A stretch of 64,000 bases of DNA from Lingula anatina (Eukaryota > Brachiopoda > Lingulata > Lingulida > Lingulidae), in the NCBI RefSeq assembly GCF_001039355.2, contig NW_019775473.1, positions 259,590 through 323,589 of the forward strand. Reading direction: 5' to 3'. A program made the position numbers and the translations under genes. The notes beneath the pieces are model-generated. The model had not been told where the DNA came from. It searched no databases and saw only the letters and a list, made by a program, of their open reading frames with translations. Every line of letters starts with the position of its first letter. Positions within the stretch are counted from its first letter, which is position 1. This document shows, piece by piece, positions 1-10,422 of this stretch.

Positions 1-372
1 CCGTAGTTGTTGTTTAAATTATATATGCCAAAAACATAGTGTTGACTGATGTGACATGTTTTTGATTAGACAACTGAAAAACCATCTAACTGATTCCACA
101 TCCGTCTTTAGACTCACAAGAAAAACGTGCAAAAGAGACAACAGGTCGTAAGTACATGTAGCAACTTCTTCCTCACTTTGTTGATGGTAAAATCCCTTGT
201 TCTTAAAGTCGAAAAGTGCACTGCCATTTAAAAAATGTGCAGTTACACAGTTTTTTTAATTGGAGAAAAACGAATTTGATGGAATTAATATATTCTATCT
301 TTTATGTAATATCAACTCCCCACCTCCTTAAAAGGAATTTAATAATTAAAAAGTATATAAACATAAGCTTAC

Positions 373-442
373 CTAATTCTGATGCCGCGCTGATCGCAAC
401 TAAAGACGCAAGGCAAAGGAATATGCCACAAAAACGATCCAT
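373..442 (-). CDS. First coding exon of a secreted-protein gene (signal peptide only)
   Basis: The 70-nt exon reads 23 codons plus one base and ends at a good splice donor (G|GTAAGC). The peptide MDRFCGIFLCLASLVAISAA is a textbook signal peptide: a short polar start, a hydrophobic core and small residues before a likely cleavage. An upstream ATG in the same frame (at 517) exists, but the internal ATG at 442 is preferred because it puts the signal peptide at the N terminus and lies about 75 bp below a TATA box. The rest of the gene must lie to the left of base 1, because no matching phase-1 exon was found in bases 1-370. The mature protein is therefore unknown. It could also be a chance ORF, but the combination of signal peptide, donor and TATA box argues against that. 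Confidence 0.5.
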
Positions 443-515
443 CTTTTCTACAGAGGTTTGTCGTCGTCTCTGCTGGACAACAGAACAGAATAATGCGTTT
501 ATTGCCCCGCTCTTC

Positions 516-522
516 ATTTATA
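516..522 (-). promoter_or_regulatory. TATA box for the leftward secreted-protein gene
   Basis: On the minus strand the sequence reads CTATAAATG, about 75 bp upstream of the ATG at 442. Transcription would be expected to start near 485-490, giving a 5' UTR of roughly 45 nt. The assignment is by motif and spacing only. Confidence 0.4.
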
Positions 523-560
523 GTCTTCCCAACCCGGAAATATGCCAGGTGTAATAAATT

Positions 561-2089
561 TGATTTGACCCACGGACAGGATGCAGTGTGTAGGTAGGGC
601 TGTTAGGGTCCGGGTTTAGTGAGCCGCTAACGAGTTAGATCGGATTAAGTGTCTCAGAAACAAAAGCTCAGGTCTCGTCAACAGGTTGTTTTGTTGACCC
701 TGAAGCCCTAGTTTTCGGCAACTTCCAGGATACGGTTATTGCGGACTTAAGGAACGGCAGGACACTGTTAGTGTATATGTACCAAACACGAAAAAGAATA
801 GTCATTCATAAGCTTCATTGCCACTTGGATATCAGATTTGTTCCTCATAACGGCTAGCCAAAGGAAAGAAGGGGGAGGGGAGGGGTTATAAGGTGTCATT
901 GGGAAGGTTTTTGATTGCCTTGTTTGTGTCTTTTTGAAAAACAAAAAGCGTGTTATTCAACGTGAAATAAGAGAAATGACTGGCGCGTAAAAAAATGAAC
1001 TTCTCTTACTCGCTGTACACATCATTTAGACGGACCTAATATTTAAAAGCTTTTTTACCTGTCCTCTTTCAGTTACACCACAGCATTCTGGTCAGAATTT
1101 TCGTGAAATGGCTTATTATTTTTAATCACTCAGGGTCGTATATTGAAAAAAAATGGGGGGGGGGTGTCGGGAACCTCCCTATTGACCCCTGGCTTCATAC
1201 ATAATTATTTTAAGTCACGTCCGACAAATTCAAATGACTCTGTGCATTCAGGATCCATTTTTACACACAACGCAATCTGAAAATGCAAGTTGACAACTTG
1301 TTACAAGTTTTCCCTCTACATCAATAATAATAATACAAATGTAGGTTACAGCGACCATGCACTGTAAACACATGAAAAAAAAATCAGTTCACGTTTATTC
1401 TTCTGCAGCCCCAATGTTGTACTGTCCCAATCTTTCTCCAGTCCGACTTTACGGATTTGTACATGTGGATTCTTTATCTTAATCTTAATCTAAGTTTTAA
1501 TATTAATCCTAACTTTAATCTTCGGATGAGGCAGGCTTTATACAGCGTCCCCGATAAATTTTACAGTACAAAATTTGTTGAAAGTATTAAGGAATAATGT
1601 ATAGGATTTTATAAGTATTACGAAGAATTCAATTCCTTAATCTACTTAAAACATTGTTCACAAAAGTAAGTACCCCGTATTGTCCTGTAATGGAAATAAT
1701 AAAAAATATTTATAGAAAGCTAAAAGTCGCAGAGAAGATTAACCAGGAAACACACAGCAAAAATGATATGAATCGACGTCCTGTTTCCTCATGTACCAGG
1801 GGTTACAACTACTTCGCCAGGTACTAGGTGGACCAGGCAGATAAATATCAAATCAGATTTATGGAGGAACCGGGATAATTTTATGAGCCGTCCAGATTGG
1901 TCCATCTATCTCCGCACGATTACGACCAAAGAACGACTGACCAAGCAAAAGAACATCACATAATGCAGATGTACAATGTAACCACAATCGTCTCTGATAA
2001 AAACATAGGGAGAACACTTGTCACCTTTGTTGAGAAAAATTTTAAGATTATCACAGGATCACTGACAGGTCAGAGTTTTGATAAAGGAG

Positions 2090-2122
<33 letters not shown>

Positions 2123-3177
2123 TTGGGGGGGGGGGGGGGAANNNNNNNNNNNNNNNNNNNNNNNNNNNNNNNNNNNNNNNNNNNNNNNNNNNNNNNNNNN
2201 NNNNNNNNNNNNNNNNNNNNNNNNNNNNNNNNNNNNNNNNNNNNNNNNNNNNNNNNNNNNNNNNNNNNNNNNNNNNNNNNNNNNNNNNNNNNNNNNNNNN
2301 NNNNNNNNNNNNNNNNNNNNNNNNNNNNNNNNNNNNNNNNNNNNNNNNNNNNNNNNGGGGGGGTGGGGGGGGGGGGGTTCAAATAGCATAATGGACAGGT
2401 ACATGTACCCTGTAAAGACAGGTACCCCCTGACCACAGGATGCGCTAGCAGTCAGTTACAAAATTATTATACTTTAATCCTGTATGCTAATTTAGAGGCC
2501 TCTCATATCATAGGGTAGAAGATGGGTCGTGCAGCGTAGTCTTACTCGCCAGCCCACAGTTTTACCGTCGTTACCTCATTAACGTGACCTTTCACCCATC
2601 ATGACATGGTCCAAGTCGTGACACAAAGAGATGATGAATGCTGACGTCATCACCCCAAATAAGCGTGAGAAATACTCACCTGGATACATTCTAGAGACTG
2701 AATTTTAATTCAGCTTAAGGATGAACACCCTGGGTTTTGGGAGATTAGAACAGAAATCGACAGATGCATACTGATAGTTTTAGGCAACCCCTTAAATCGG
2801 GATGCTGCATTTGATATCGCTACCGGCAATTTTACTGGTTATAATTATCATTTTCATATTAAGATGAAAAGCACTGATAAATTATTAGTATTAAATAATA
2901 TTATGGTAGCAGCAGGAAGTTCTGTTTGGGGTTGAAATGGTACATGTTTACACTTAGTTTGTGTAATTCTCAATACTCTGTAGTCCGTCCAGATTAAAGT
3001 AAATATAAACAATTTGTTGAAAAATAGAGAGAATAATGAGAACATTAAATGAGTAAATGAATAGATAAATAATTTATATATATGTGAGTCAATTATTCGA
3101 TTTATTGATAAATGGATTGATAAATGCATTATTATTTCGCCATGAATTGAAGAATGAATTAACCGCTAACCGAAAAC
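561..3177. other. Intergenic stretch, no gene seen
   Basis: About 2.6 kb without any recognisable coding exon. It holds a poly-G run near 1155, a TG microsatellite running into a poly-G tract at about 2090-2139, and an assembly gap at 2142-2356 flanked on both sides by poly-G. Open frames that cross the N gap are artefacts of the N run. Confidence 0.6.
2093..2356. repeat. (TG)n / (G)n tract and 215-bp assembly gap
   Basis: A TG dinucleotide run and then a G homopolymer lead directly into Ns at 2142-2356, followed by another G homopolymer. The gap was very likely caused by the homopolymer stopping sequencing or assembly. Confidence 0.9.
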
Positions 3178-3183
3178 TTTATT
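3178..3183 (-). terminator. AATAAA poly(A) signal of the Kazal gene
   Basis: Minus-strand AATAAA 160 bp past the TAA stop of the two-Kazal-domain gene. It is the nearest perfect polyadenylation hexamer in the expected direction. Confidence 0.45.
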
Positions 3184-3342
3184 ACCATGTGATAAATCGC
3201 ACAAAATGAGAAGTCCAAATGACAAATGACAATTGAAATGTGAAATGCTCATCAATTTTAGGAAACAATAAAATGGAGATCTACGAAATGCATGCTGTTC
3301 GGGAATTGCTCGAAGCCGTGAAGCTGCTTCCGAGCCACGGTT

Positions 3343-4867
3343 TTACAGCGCTGGCTCCGTGGGCTCAGAGGTAGGCTGGGGGCGACGGCAGCGACGAGAA
3401 GGGCGCAGGGTAGGGTCGGCACATCTGGCTGTCATGAATGCGCATCTGGAATAAGACAAAAAGTCGCAAAGTTGTTAGAAAATGAACTCATGTCGATAAT
3501 TATGACACTTTGAATGCTTTTTCAATATCTATTTCCAGATGAAGTTTTTGTTTTTCCTTTTTTCGTATGCTTATTTTTTACTACTACCAAGTCACCACAA
3601 TTTCTTCATTGGGTATTCATTTTAAACAAAAGGTGGGAAAACAACGCAAAAGTGAACAAACATTTTAAAATCTCTCTCTTTACTTTGCAACACCAAAAGT
3701 CAAGCCAAGCCTTATATTTTTTTACATTTCCATTTTTGATATCTTGTTCATCAACTACAAGGTTTATACTGTCCACTCACTTGCTGGTGTACACGTTGCC
3801 CTTCATGTCACAGATCCTGATATTGGCTTCGTTCATCTTATCTGGGCAACCCTCCTCCTTAATCTTCTGGCACACGTCCTCCAGGGATGGTTTGGTTGGG
3901 CGTGGCCCCCTGGTGGGCTTGGTCATGTTGCTGAACTGAGACAGGTCCCCCATGCAGTGTCTGATGTTTCTGTCCACGCGCAGGCTGGGGTTTTCACAGC
4001 GGGCGAGCATGAATTGGCACCTGCAATATTTACTCGCTGTATTAACATTTTTTTTGCTTTTAATTTATGATAAACATAAACTCTTTAGTCACTACAGTGA
4101 AAATCAGTTAAGATAAAATACTGTAAATCACAAAATCCTTAAGAAGTGGTCTTTTAACCATATAAAAACAGAATCCCTGTAACGAGCCCCATAACTTTTC
4201 TTTTCACAGCTACGAGAAATGGCGTCACTTACTTGGAGGTGTACATTTGTTTGTCGGAGCCGCAGATTTTCAAAGTGTTCGCCTGGTTCACACTTTGGCA
4301 TTTTTGGGCGATCATCTTACACCTCTCCTCAAGGGATGGTCGGGTGGGCTTTGGGGGTCTTGTCGGGAGCTCTTGGGCCAGGGCAACGCCTAACAGAGAG
4401 CAACAATACAATGTTACACATGTAACTGGTATGGTATAATATTTCAATGTAAACTTACAGGGGTAGTGTTTGTGGTATTATCGGATAAAAACGGAATCCT
4501 GGAGTTAAGTTAAAAGTGTAAAATAAGTAAATAGATAAAAAAATAAATGAATAAAACAGAAAGAAGACGGTGGCTTCAGAACAATGTGAGTATTGTCGTC
4601 GTTAACGTATATACTGAAGGAGATAACATGTATCTATTAAACAAAATTGAAAAAGAATTATTAAAATAAAAGAAATAAAAAAATTAAACACAATGAAAAC
4701 GGTTGACTTTTTTTTTATCTAGGAGGATGTTTATAACCTTAGAAGTATATGAATATAAGTCACTCATTTCACAAATTTTGAATCTGCACTTCTCTGGTGA
4801 AAAACATGAAAATATATTGTTATATAAACATACCTGCCAGGAAAAGAACTGCAATCAGGACCTTCAT
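3343..4867 (-). CDS. Secreted protein with two agrin-type Kazal-like domains (4 exons, 177 aa)
   Basis: Exons on the minus strand: 4834-4867, 4233-4389, 3781-4020 and 3343-3445 (TAA at 3343-3345). All junctions are GT-AG and the phases agree (1, 2, 2). Residues 1-17 (MKVLIAVLFLAGVALAQ) are a signal peptide. Two cysteine modules follow: C35, C42, C54, C65, C72, C86 and C114, C122, C134, C145, C152, C163. Both have the Kazal signature C-x10-C with a Tyr four residues before Cys4, and a C-x6-C step as in agrin or follistatin modules; domain 1 keeps CGSD. The loop between Cys2 and Cys3, which binds the protease in classical inhibitors, is 11 residues in both instead of the usual 7. Similar Pro/Thr/Lys linkers (…KPSLE, …RPSLE) precede each domain, and an intron cuts each domain just before Cys4, so the second domain arose by internal duplication. 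The tail is Arg- and Pro-rich. Likely role: extracellular serine protease inhibitor or matrix protein; the target is unknown. Confidence 0.85.
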
Positions 4868-4935
4868 GTTTTTGGTTACGGCTTCACTGTAATAAATCTA
4901 TATGTAACAGCGATTTATCCTTGGGCAAAGCCAAC

Positions 4936-4942
4936 TTTTATA
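4936..4942 (-). promoter_or_regulatory. TATA box of the Kazal gene
   Basis: The minus strand reads CTATAAAAG about 70 bp upstream of the ATG at 4867, a near-consensus TATA box. It predicts initiation near 4908 and a 5' UTR of about 40 nt. Confidence 0.55.
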
Positions 4943-5099
4943 GGAGAACGGCCGGAAAAACACGCCAACGCTTCGCGAGATAATACATGCCGCCTGTTGC
5001 ACAGATTAACCCACTCCTTTTCGTGCAGAACGTTCTCTGAAGGTCGTAGGCACGTGCGTGCATTCTGCGTGATATACCACGAGCCTCTACGTTAGTTGC

Positions 5100-6150
5100 G
5101 GAGTTTGCACGTATGCTGCTTACGCAATTTAAAAGCTTATGTGTGGGTCTTTAAAGAAAGGATACCAAAAACTGCTTCGCGTAAGGCAAGAGACTTTTAC
5201 GGAAAATAGCGCCTATGGCAAGCATAAAATTAGCCCAATAAAACAATATAACTCAATTAAATCAGTTTCGCCAATTTGGTAATAAACAAATGGAATCGTA
5301 AATAAAAATTGAGACTGCTAAAATGTAAAAAAATGTAATAATAATAAATTAAATGATGTCAAAAAGAAAGGAAAAACACAACAGCGCTCCCTACTGCATG
5401 GTGGCGACTTTGTGCATAGTGGCCAACCGTTATACCCAAGACACGACACTGTTAAATGTTTGTGCAGAGTGTGTGCGGGCTTATCTTATGTGTACATGTG
5501 CTAATTCTGATATCTTATAGTGTTCCATGAAATTTTTCTAAATTATCTTACTTTTATTTCAGTTTCCAAACGCAACTGTTAACAGCATGTAAAGCATGCA
5601 AGTCAATTTATTAACAGTTGAACGTGTACTGGTAGTCAGTAAAATACAGAATTTATTGTTGACCTGGAAAAGTCGGTGTGACCTAAAATCCGCCTGCCGT
5701 TGAAGAAGATCGTCCCGCGAGTTCTACATATTGACCGATGTTTCGGTTGATAAATTGATTGGTTACGTGTTGGTTGGTTTATGCAATAGAATTAGGGAGT
5801 TACAGCTTAAACTCGGAGAAGATAGCATGTAGGCAGCGCATGCCTCTTACGACGGGTCACGGCCTACAGCCTGGGGTCTCTGATGACAAATTGTTCCACA
5901 AAATTACTTATTAAAATATAGGCTATATTCTCATGTGTAAAATAATTAATTTATTTATTAATGCATTATTTGTTGGTCTATTCGTCTATTTTCGCTTTTT
6001 ATTTACTTCAACAAGTACGAACAGTACAGACACTTCACTGTTTCGTGCATCTATGTAACTAGGTCCTTTGTTCGAAACGGACGGCTTCTTCATTTAGAGT
6101 TTGTGTGCGACACCCACACACACACACGCGCACGCACGCACACACACACG

Positions 6151-6199
<49 letters not shown>

Positions 6200-6630
6200 G
6201 TGTATGTGTGCGTGTGTTTGTGTGTGAGAGAGATACAATGTACTTGGACTTTCTGTAGTCCCGTATGACTTCCTACACAACGATCTGCCTAGTTTCAAGT
6301 AATCAATTATCTCGGATGGGGCAAATTCACGTATACACATATTTCTCTGATCTACACTGCTTCAGTTTCACATTGGCTGAAAAGCATTATTTGCAAAAGC
6401 ATTGATTGTGCTTGTTGAGATAAGAACAACTGCTGCAATTGACCATCCGATCATTGATGTTGAATACAACCATGGACATACAGGAAACAACCCATAAACC
6501 ACACGTACATATAGGGCCTTATGTCAAGTCTGTGTGCGTGTTTTCTAAGCTTGTTTATTGACTGTAGGGACGCACGCACACGCACAGTTCATGTTTATTG
6601 TCGTATTCACTACAACAACACACAATAAAG
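5100..6630. other. Intergenic stretch with CA/GA microsatellites
   Basis: No exon was recognised. A compound microsatellite of CA (about 6113-6160) and GA (about 6160-6197) repeats sits in the middle and produces spurious Ser/Leu and Val/Cys open frames. Confidence 0.55.
6113..6232. repeat. Compound (CA)n-(GA)n-(TG)n microsatellite
   Basis: Runs of CA with interspersed CG, then about 19 GA units, then degenerate TG. Simple sequence visible by eye. Confidence 0.9.
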
Positions 6631-6637
6631 TCTTTGG

Positions 6638-6847
6638 CTGTATTCCCAGAGCTTTTAGGTCGATCTATCCCCGCGGGGAGTCTCACTAGATTACTGTCAG
6701 ATAATCCGGCTTAAATGTCCGTCCCGCCTACTACAAGCTGTAAGGGGGTAATTAACTTTCGTGTCCGCTCGGCTGACAGCTATTTAGCGTGAACCCCCAG
6801 GGAGTTAGGTCGATCTAAAGTAGATCGATCTAATCTCTGGAAATGGG
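6638..6847. mobile_element. MITE-like element, family with TTTAGATCGATCTA termini (single unit)
   Basis: A 210-bp element with inverted ends: the left end reads TTCCCAGAGCTTTTAGGTCGATCTA-like sequence and the right end TAGATCGATCTAATCTCTGG. It contains no coding capacity. It is nearly identical to the first unit of the 29.4-kb element (29393-29844), which makes it a dispersed repeat. GTCTTTGG flanks it on both sides (6630-6637 and 6848-6855) and may be an 8-bp target duplication. However, part of those flanks resembles the other copy's flank, so the exact ends are uncertain. Confidence 0.75.
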
Positions 6848-6899
6848 GTCTTTGGGTTGATCTGGACGGTGAACCCCGCCTCCAGGAACTTAATACATA

Positions 6900-7601
6900 T
6901 TCACCTACACAATGGTAATGTATTTCGATCAGTTTTTTTACGGCAAAAATTGTTTTCGGTGTCCGGCCTCACAGAATTTTGGATTTATTTTTCTTTTATG
7001 TTGAACATTTCTTTTTCTTTGATTCTAGTTTATTTTTGTGATAAGGAGAATAGTCATAAAGCTTTGACATTTTCCAATATTATTGACAAATCAAGCGGGA
7101 AAGCATGGGGAAATTGGCAGTCTATCTTGATTTCATATGCCATGTTGTTTTCGTTGAATTATAAATTTACTCACAAAAAGTAACCCTTTTAGGCAAAATA
7201 AAAGCAGCAAACCATTAATTTACACACTGAGAAAAGCTGCCGTATTCCTGGCGTATTCAAGAAATGCGCATATCCAGTGAACTGTACGATCTGAAAGCAC
7301 AATTCTTTTCAGTCTAATAGCATAGCAATGCGACAAATTACATCAGAAAACACAGCTTAATTGATTCAGTCGACGTGTGGCAAGGCCAGGAGAGTAATCA
7401 ATTAAACCCTTTGTTAGGGCAGACAGACTGGAGAAAGAGAGAAAAAACTCGTTTGAAAAACCGCTGCAGGGATTTTTGGTTATCAAACTCGTTTGTAATG
7501 TAATTGGCACACTGTCGTTTATGCTTCACAGAGCTCTATAACGTAACACTGTATTAATGTGAGTCACTGGCGTAAATGATAGAAATGCAGAAAGATATGC
7601 T

Positions 7602-7644
<43 letters not shown>

Positions 7645-9129
7645 AGAGAGAGAGAGCATGTGCGCGCGAGCGCGCGCGAGAGAGAGGGCATGTGCGGGTA
7701 CGTGACCGTGCAAAACCCAAAGTTACGGAGATAAACTTTCGGAAACAAAAGAATTTTGGTGAGAATCGTTTGCGTGTAAGCGGTAATTGACATTCCGAGA
7801 ACAGGAAATTAACCCGTTGTTTTCGTTGTGCTCAATAACGAACCACCAGGTGGGCATTACACATACCATTGATACAGAACCTATGTTTTCGATTATAGTA
7901 TCGGCTTTAATAATATAACCATCACACAATTAATTGCATATGTAAAAAATATCCCCCACAAACTTATATTGATTATACACCATTTGAGGTACAGTAGGCG
8001 TTTAGCAGGAAAAATATTGTAGTTATGTTGAGTCAAATAAAATGAGGTACATACATGTGCAGTTTGTAGACATTGCAATTTAAATTAATGGATTATGATA
8101 ACTTAAATAAACCTAAAAAGGGTACCCTGAGTGTCAGAGCAACGTTAAAGCTAGCTTGTTAAATATACCTTGTGATGTAGTCGCTTTTACTAGTATACGG
8201 TATTGCTGATATGGGTTATATATGAAATCAAGATCGAGCTGGCAATACCGGAATCTAGAACCTAGGGTAAAAAAGGGTATTTTACATGATATTTTATTAA
8301 TGCGGTTTTGTGAATACGTTTTATATGGTTTTGGATATTCCTCCACCGACAATCAAGCGTATAAAATGTTTGCAGGAAAACGTTGATTGTTGGTCCCTTC
8401 TCGGAGGGAGAAACATCTGCTAAAATTAGTTTCAGTTTCTGTATGGAAATTCAATCAAATCATTATAAGATCATTTTACACCAACACACAAAAAATGTCA
8501 CCAAGTTCCAAAATATTATAACTGTTAAGTTTTTTTCTATGCATTTTCTTGCGCAAACATCAATGGAAAACCCGCGCGATAAAATCCAGTCCTGCGCACG
8601 ACACCTAAAATATCGATGTTTTGCATTATGCATTATATATTTTCAACAATCCACAAAAAAGAAAAAACAACACAATGCTAGTAGACCACAAAATTTGTTT
8701 TAAGTTTGACACATAAAAACGTCTATCTTAATTCGAACTGTTCAATAGCTATAGAATAAATGCTTCAATAAAAACGCAGCTAATTAAGAACATTAAAAAG
8801 AGACCGGTGTCGATAAACACCAGCTAATACATGGGTAACCTCCTGCGCTAATACTAGTAAAACGTTTTCTACAGCTTTAACACATGCACACTCACTCATT
8901 AAACACTTAATTCTAAAAACTAAATTAAAAAAAAAGCACTTACTGGACTTTGCTTTTAAAATTCATACAGAATATTTTCACACTAGATCGAGATAGAAGT
9001 CAAATGCTTCATTCAAATGATAAAATGAAATCTGCAGCTATATTCAGTGGTCCTACATCTATACATTTACTGACACATTCTGACGAACGTTTGAAAATAC
9101 TGACATCGGTTTCATGGACATCCGTCCTT
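6900..9129. other. Intergenic stretch downstream of GPCR 1
   Basis: Outside the GA microsatellite I see only AT-rich sequence with short unrelated open frames. The part next to 9130 would include the 3' UTR of the receptor gene, but no close poly(A) hexamer on that strand was noticed. Confidence 0.5.
7598..7690. repeat. (GA)n microsatellite with GC-rich tail
   Basis: About 90 bp of GA repeats ending in a CGCGCGAGCGCGCGCG stretch. Open frames over it are low complexity and not genes. Confidence 0.9.
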
Positions 9130-10422
9130 TTAGACGCGACTTAAATTGGGACTTAGCCGACACGGACTTAATCTCGTTGACTCTGAAGCGTCTCCCAAGT
9201 TTAAATTATTTCTCGAGATGGCGGGGGAACGAGAGTGTGGCGTTATTATGTATCTACCTGTGCCTCCTTGAGACGAGTCATTATCATTTTGTTGTCTGCA
9301 TCGGAAACAATGTTTAGTCAGTTTTCCAAGCTCCCGTCTAAACCGATGTCCACTAACACAGTACAACAGAAAATTAACCGCATGATTCGTATAGTTTAAT
9401 ATAAGTACAAATGCGTCAACTAGATCTGGGATCGGTTGGTATTTCTCTATGATAAGAACGACAAAGCTTGGGGTGGCGGTGATTAAAAACACAAAATTGA
9501 CGGTCAATAACATATAGGTCATCGACCTTGTGGTCTCATGATTATTGACGTTAGCTCCCCCTTCTGTCGTGTCGCTGTATTTCTTGCCCGGCTGCTTATT
9601 ACGCAAGCCGTTTTGGTGTATGACCGTCTTTTTTCTGAACTGGTCCGATTTTCGAAGGCTTCTCGATATGAAGAGATTCATAATTATCATGGCTGTAAAT
9701 GGCCCGGCTGCGTAGATACTGAGTGCAATCCAGGGCCAGGCCACCACCCAAAACTCCTTGTGCTCCTCCAGAACTGTGCATTTCAGTTTTCCTGGGTAAA
9801 TCTCCTCAACGCTCTGCGTGAAAAAGAGATGGACATTTTTGGCAATCATGATGGTCGTGCAGATGACAAGCGCCAGTTTGGCCCTACCGACACTGCACCA
9901 GGTGACAGAACGGAAGGGGAATCGAATTGAGATAAATCTGCCCGTTGTTAAAGTCACCAGAAGCCAGGCGCCCAAGTCCTGACAGGTGTACAGGACAAAA
10001 CGGTGCGTCTTGCACATGGCGTCATGAAGTACCCGGATGTCAATGTCCCAGTATATTCTTATCAGATGTCGCGATAAGCCAAAGATGAGTACTAAGGTGT
10101 CAACGACAGCAAGTGCCGCCAGGAGGTACCCCATCCACGTGTGGCGAACAAATGGCCGACGCATGACCAAGAAAGCAAGTATGTTCCCGATACATCCGAA
10201 TATCAACAGTAGCAGGGGAATTATTCGCAGAATCCAATCTGCAACCTTTTTCTCCAAAGATGGATCTGTTGGATACGTTTGGGTTGTGTTGTCCGAAGAG
10301 TTATACAAGCTCGCCCCAGACATATATGTAGGCCTTAACATATCTCCGTATTCCCCAGTTACTGTAATATCAGTTGACCAATTCACATTGGTTTCAGAAG
10401 TGAGATAATTGAAATTCGCCAT
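9130..10422 (-). CDS. Class A (rhodopsin-like) orphan GPCR, 430 aa, intronless coding region
   Basis: Seven hydrophobic segments at about 63-87, 95-117, 136-160, 180-201, 226-252, 301-325 and 333-357. There is GN in TM1 (79-80), Asp108 in TM2, a conserved Cys pair C137/C215 for the extracellular disulfide, the TM5 Pro and the TM6 TP. The extracellular N terminus is about 60 residues with N-glycosylation sequons (NWS, NSS, NTT). The cytoplasmic tail is about 70 residues with a Cys cluster (residues 372-375) possibly palmitoylated. Two family marks are changed: the DRY at the end of TM3 is GRF (161-163), and NPxxY in TM7 is NFLLY (350-354). It is most like invertebrate peptide (FMRFamide/TRH-type) receptors, but no ligand can be assigned. 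A possible 5' UTR donor (GTAAGT at 10490-10485) lies just upstream. It is a paralogue of the receptor at 43627-45069. Confidence 0.9.
   Translation of the reverse strand: MANFNYLTSETNVNWSTDITVTGEYGDMLRPTYMSGASLYNSSDNTTQTYPTDPSLEKKVADWILRIIPLLLLIFGCIGNILAFLVMRRPFVRHTWMGYLLAALAVVDTLVLIFGLSRHLIRIYWDIDIRVLHDAMCKTHRFVLYTCQDLGAWLLVTLTTGRFISIRFPFRSVTWCSVGRAKLALVICTTIMIAKNVHLFFTQSVEEIYPGKLKCTVLEEHKEFWVVAWPWIALSIYAAGPFTAMIIMNLFISRSLRKSDQFRKKTVIHQNGLRNKQPGKKYSDTTEGGANVNNHETTRSMTYMLLTVNFVFLITATPSFVVLIIEKYQPIPDLVDAFVLILNYTNHAVNFLLYCVSGHRFRRELGKLTKHCFRCRQQNDNDSSQGGTGRYIITPHSRSPAISRNNLNLGDASESTRLSPCRLSPNLSRV

Noticed and set aside
1897..2436. Open frames on both strands across 2090-2390
   Set aside because: They run through 215 Ns and TG/G simple repeats, so the reading frame is an artefact.
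9538..9930. 130-codon plus-strand frame inside GPCR 1
   Set aside because: Shadow of the receptor on the opposite strand. The same applies to 10037-10408 and 43862-44083.
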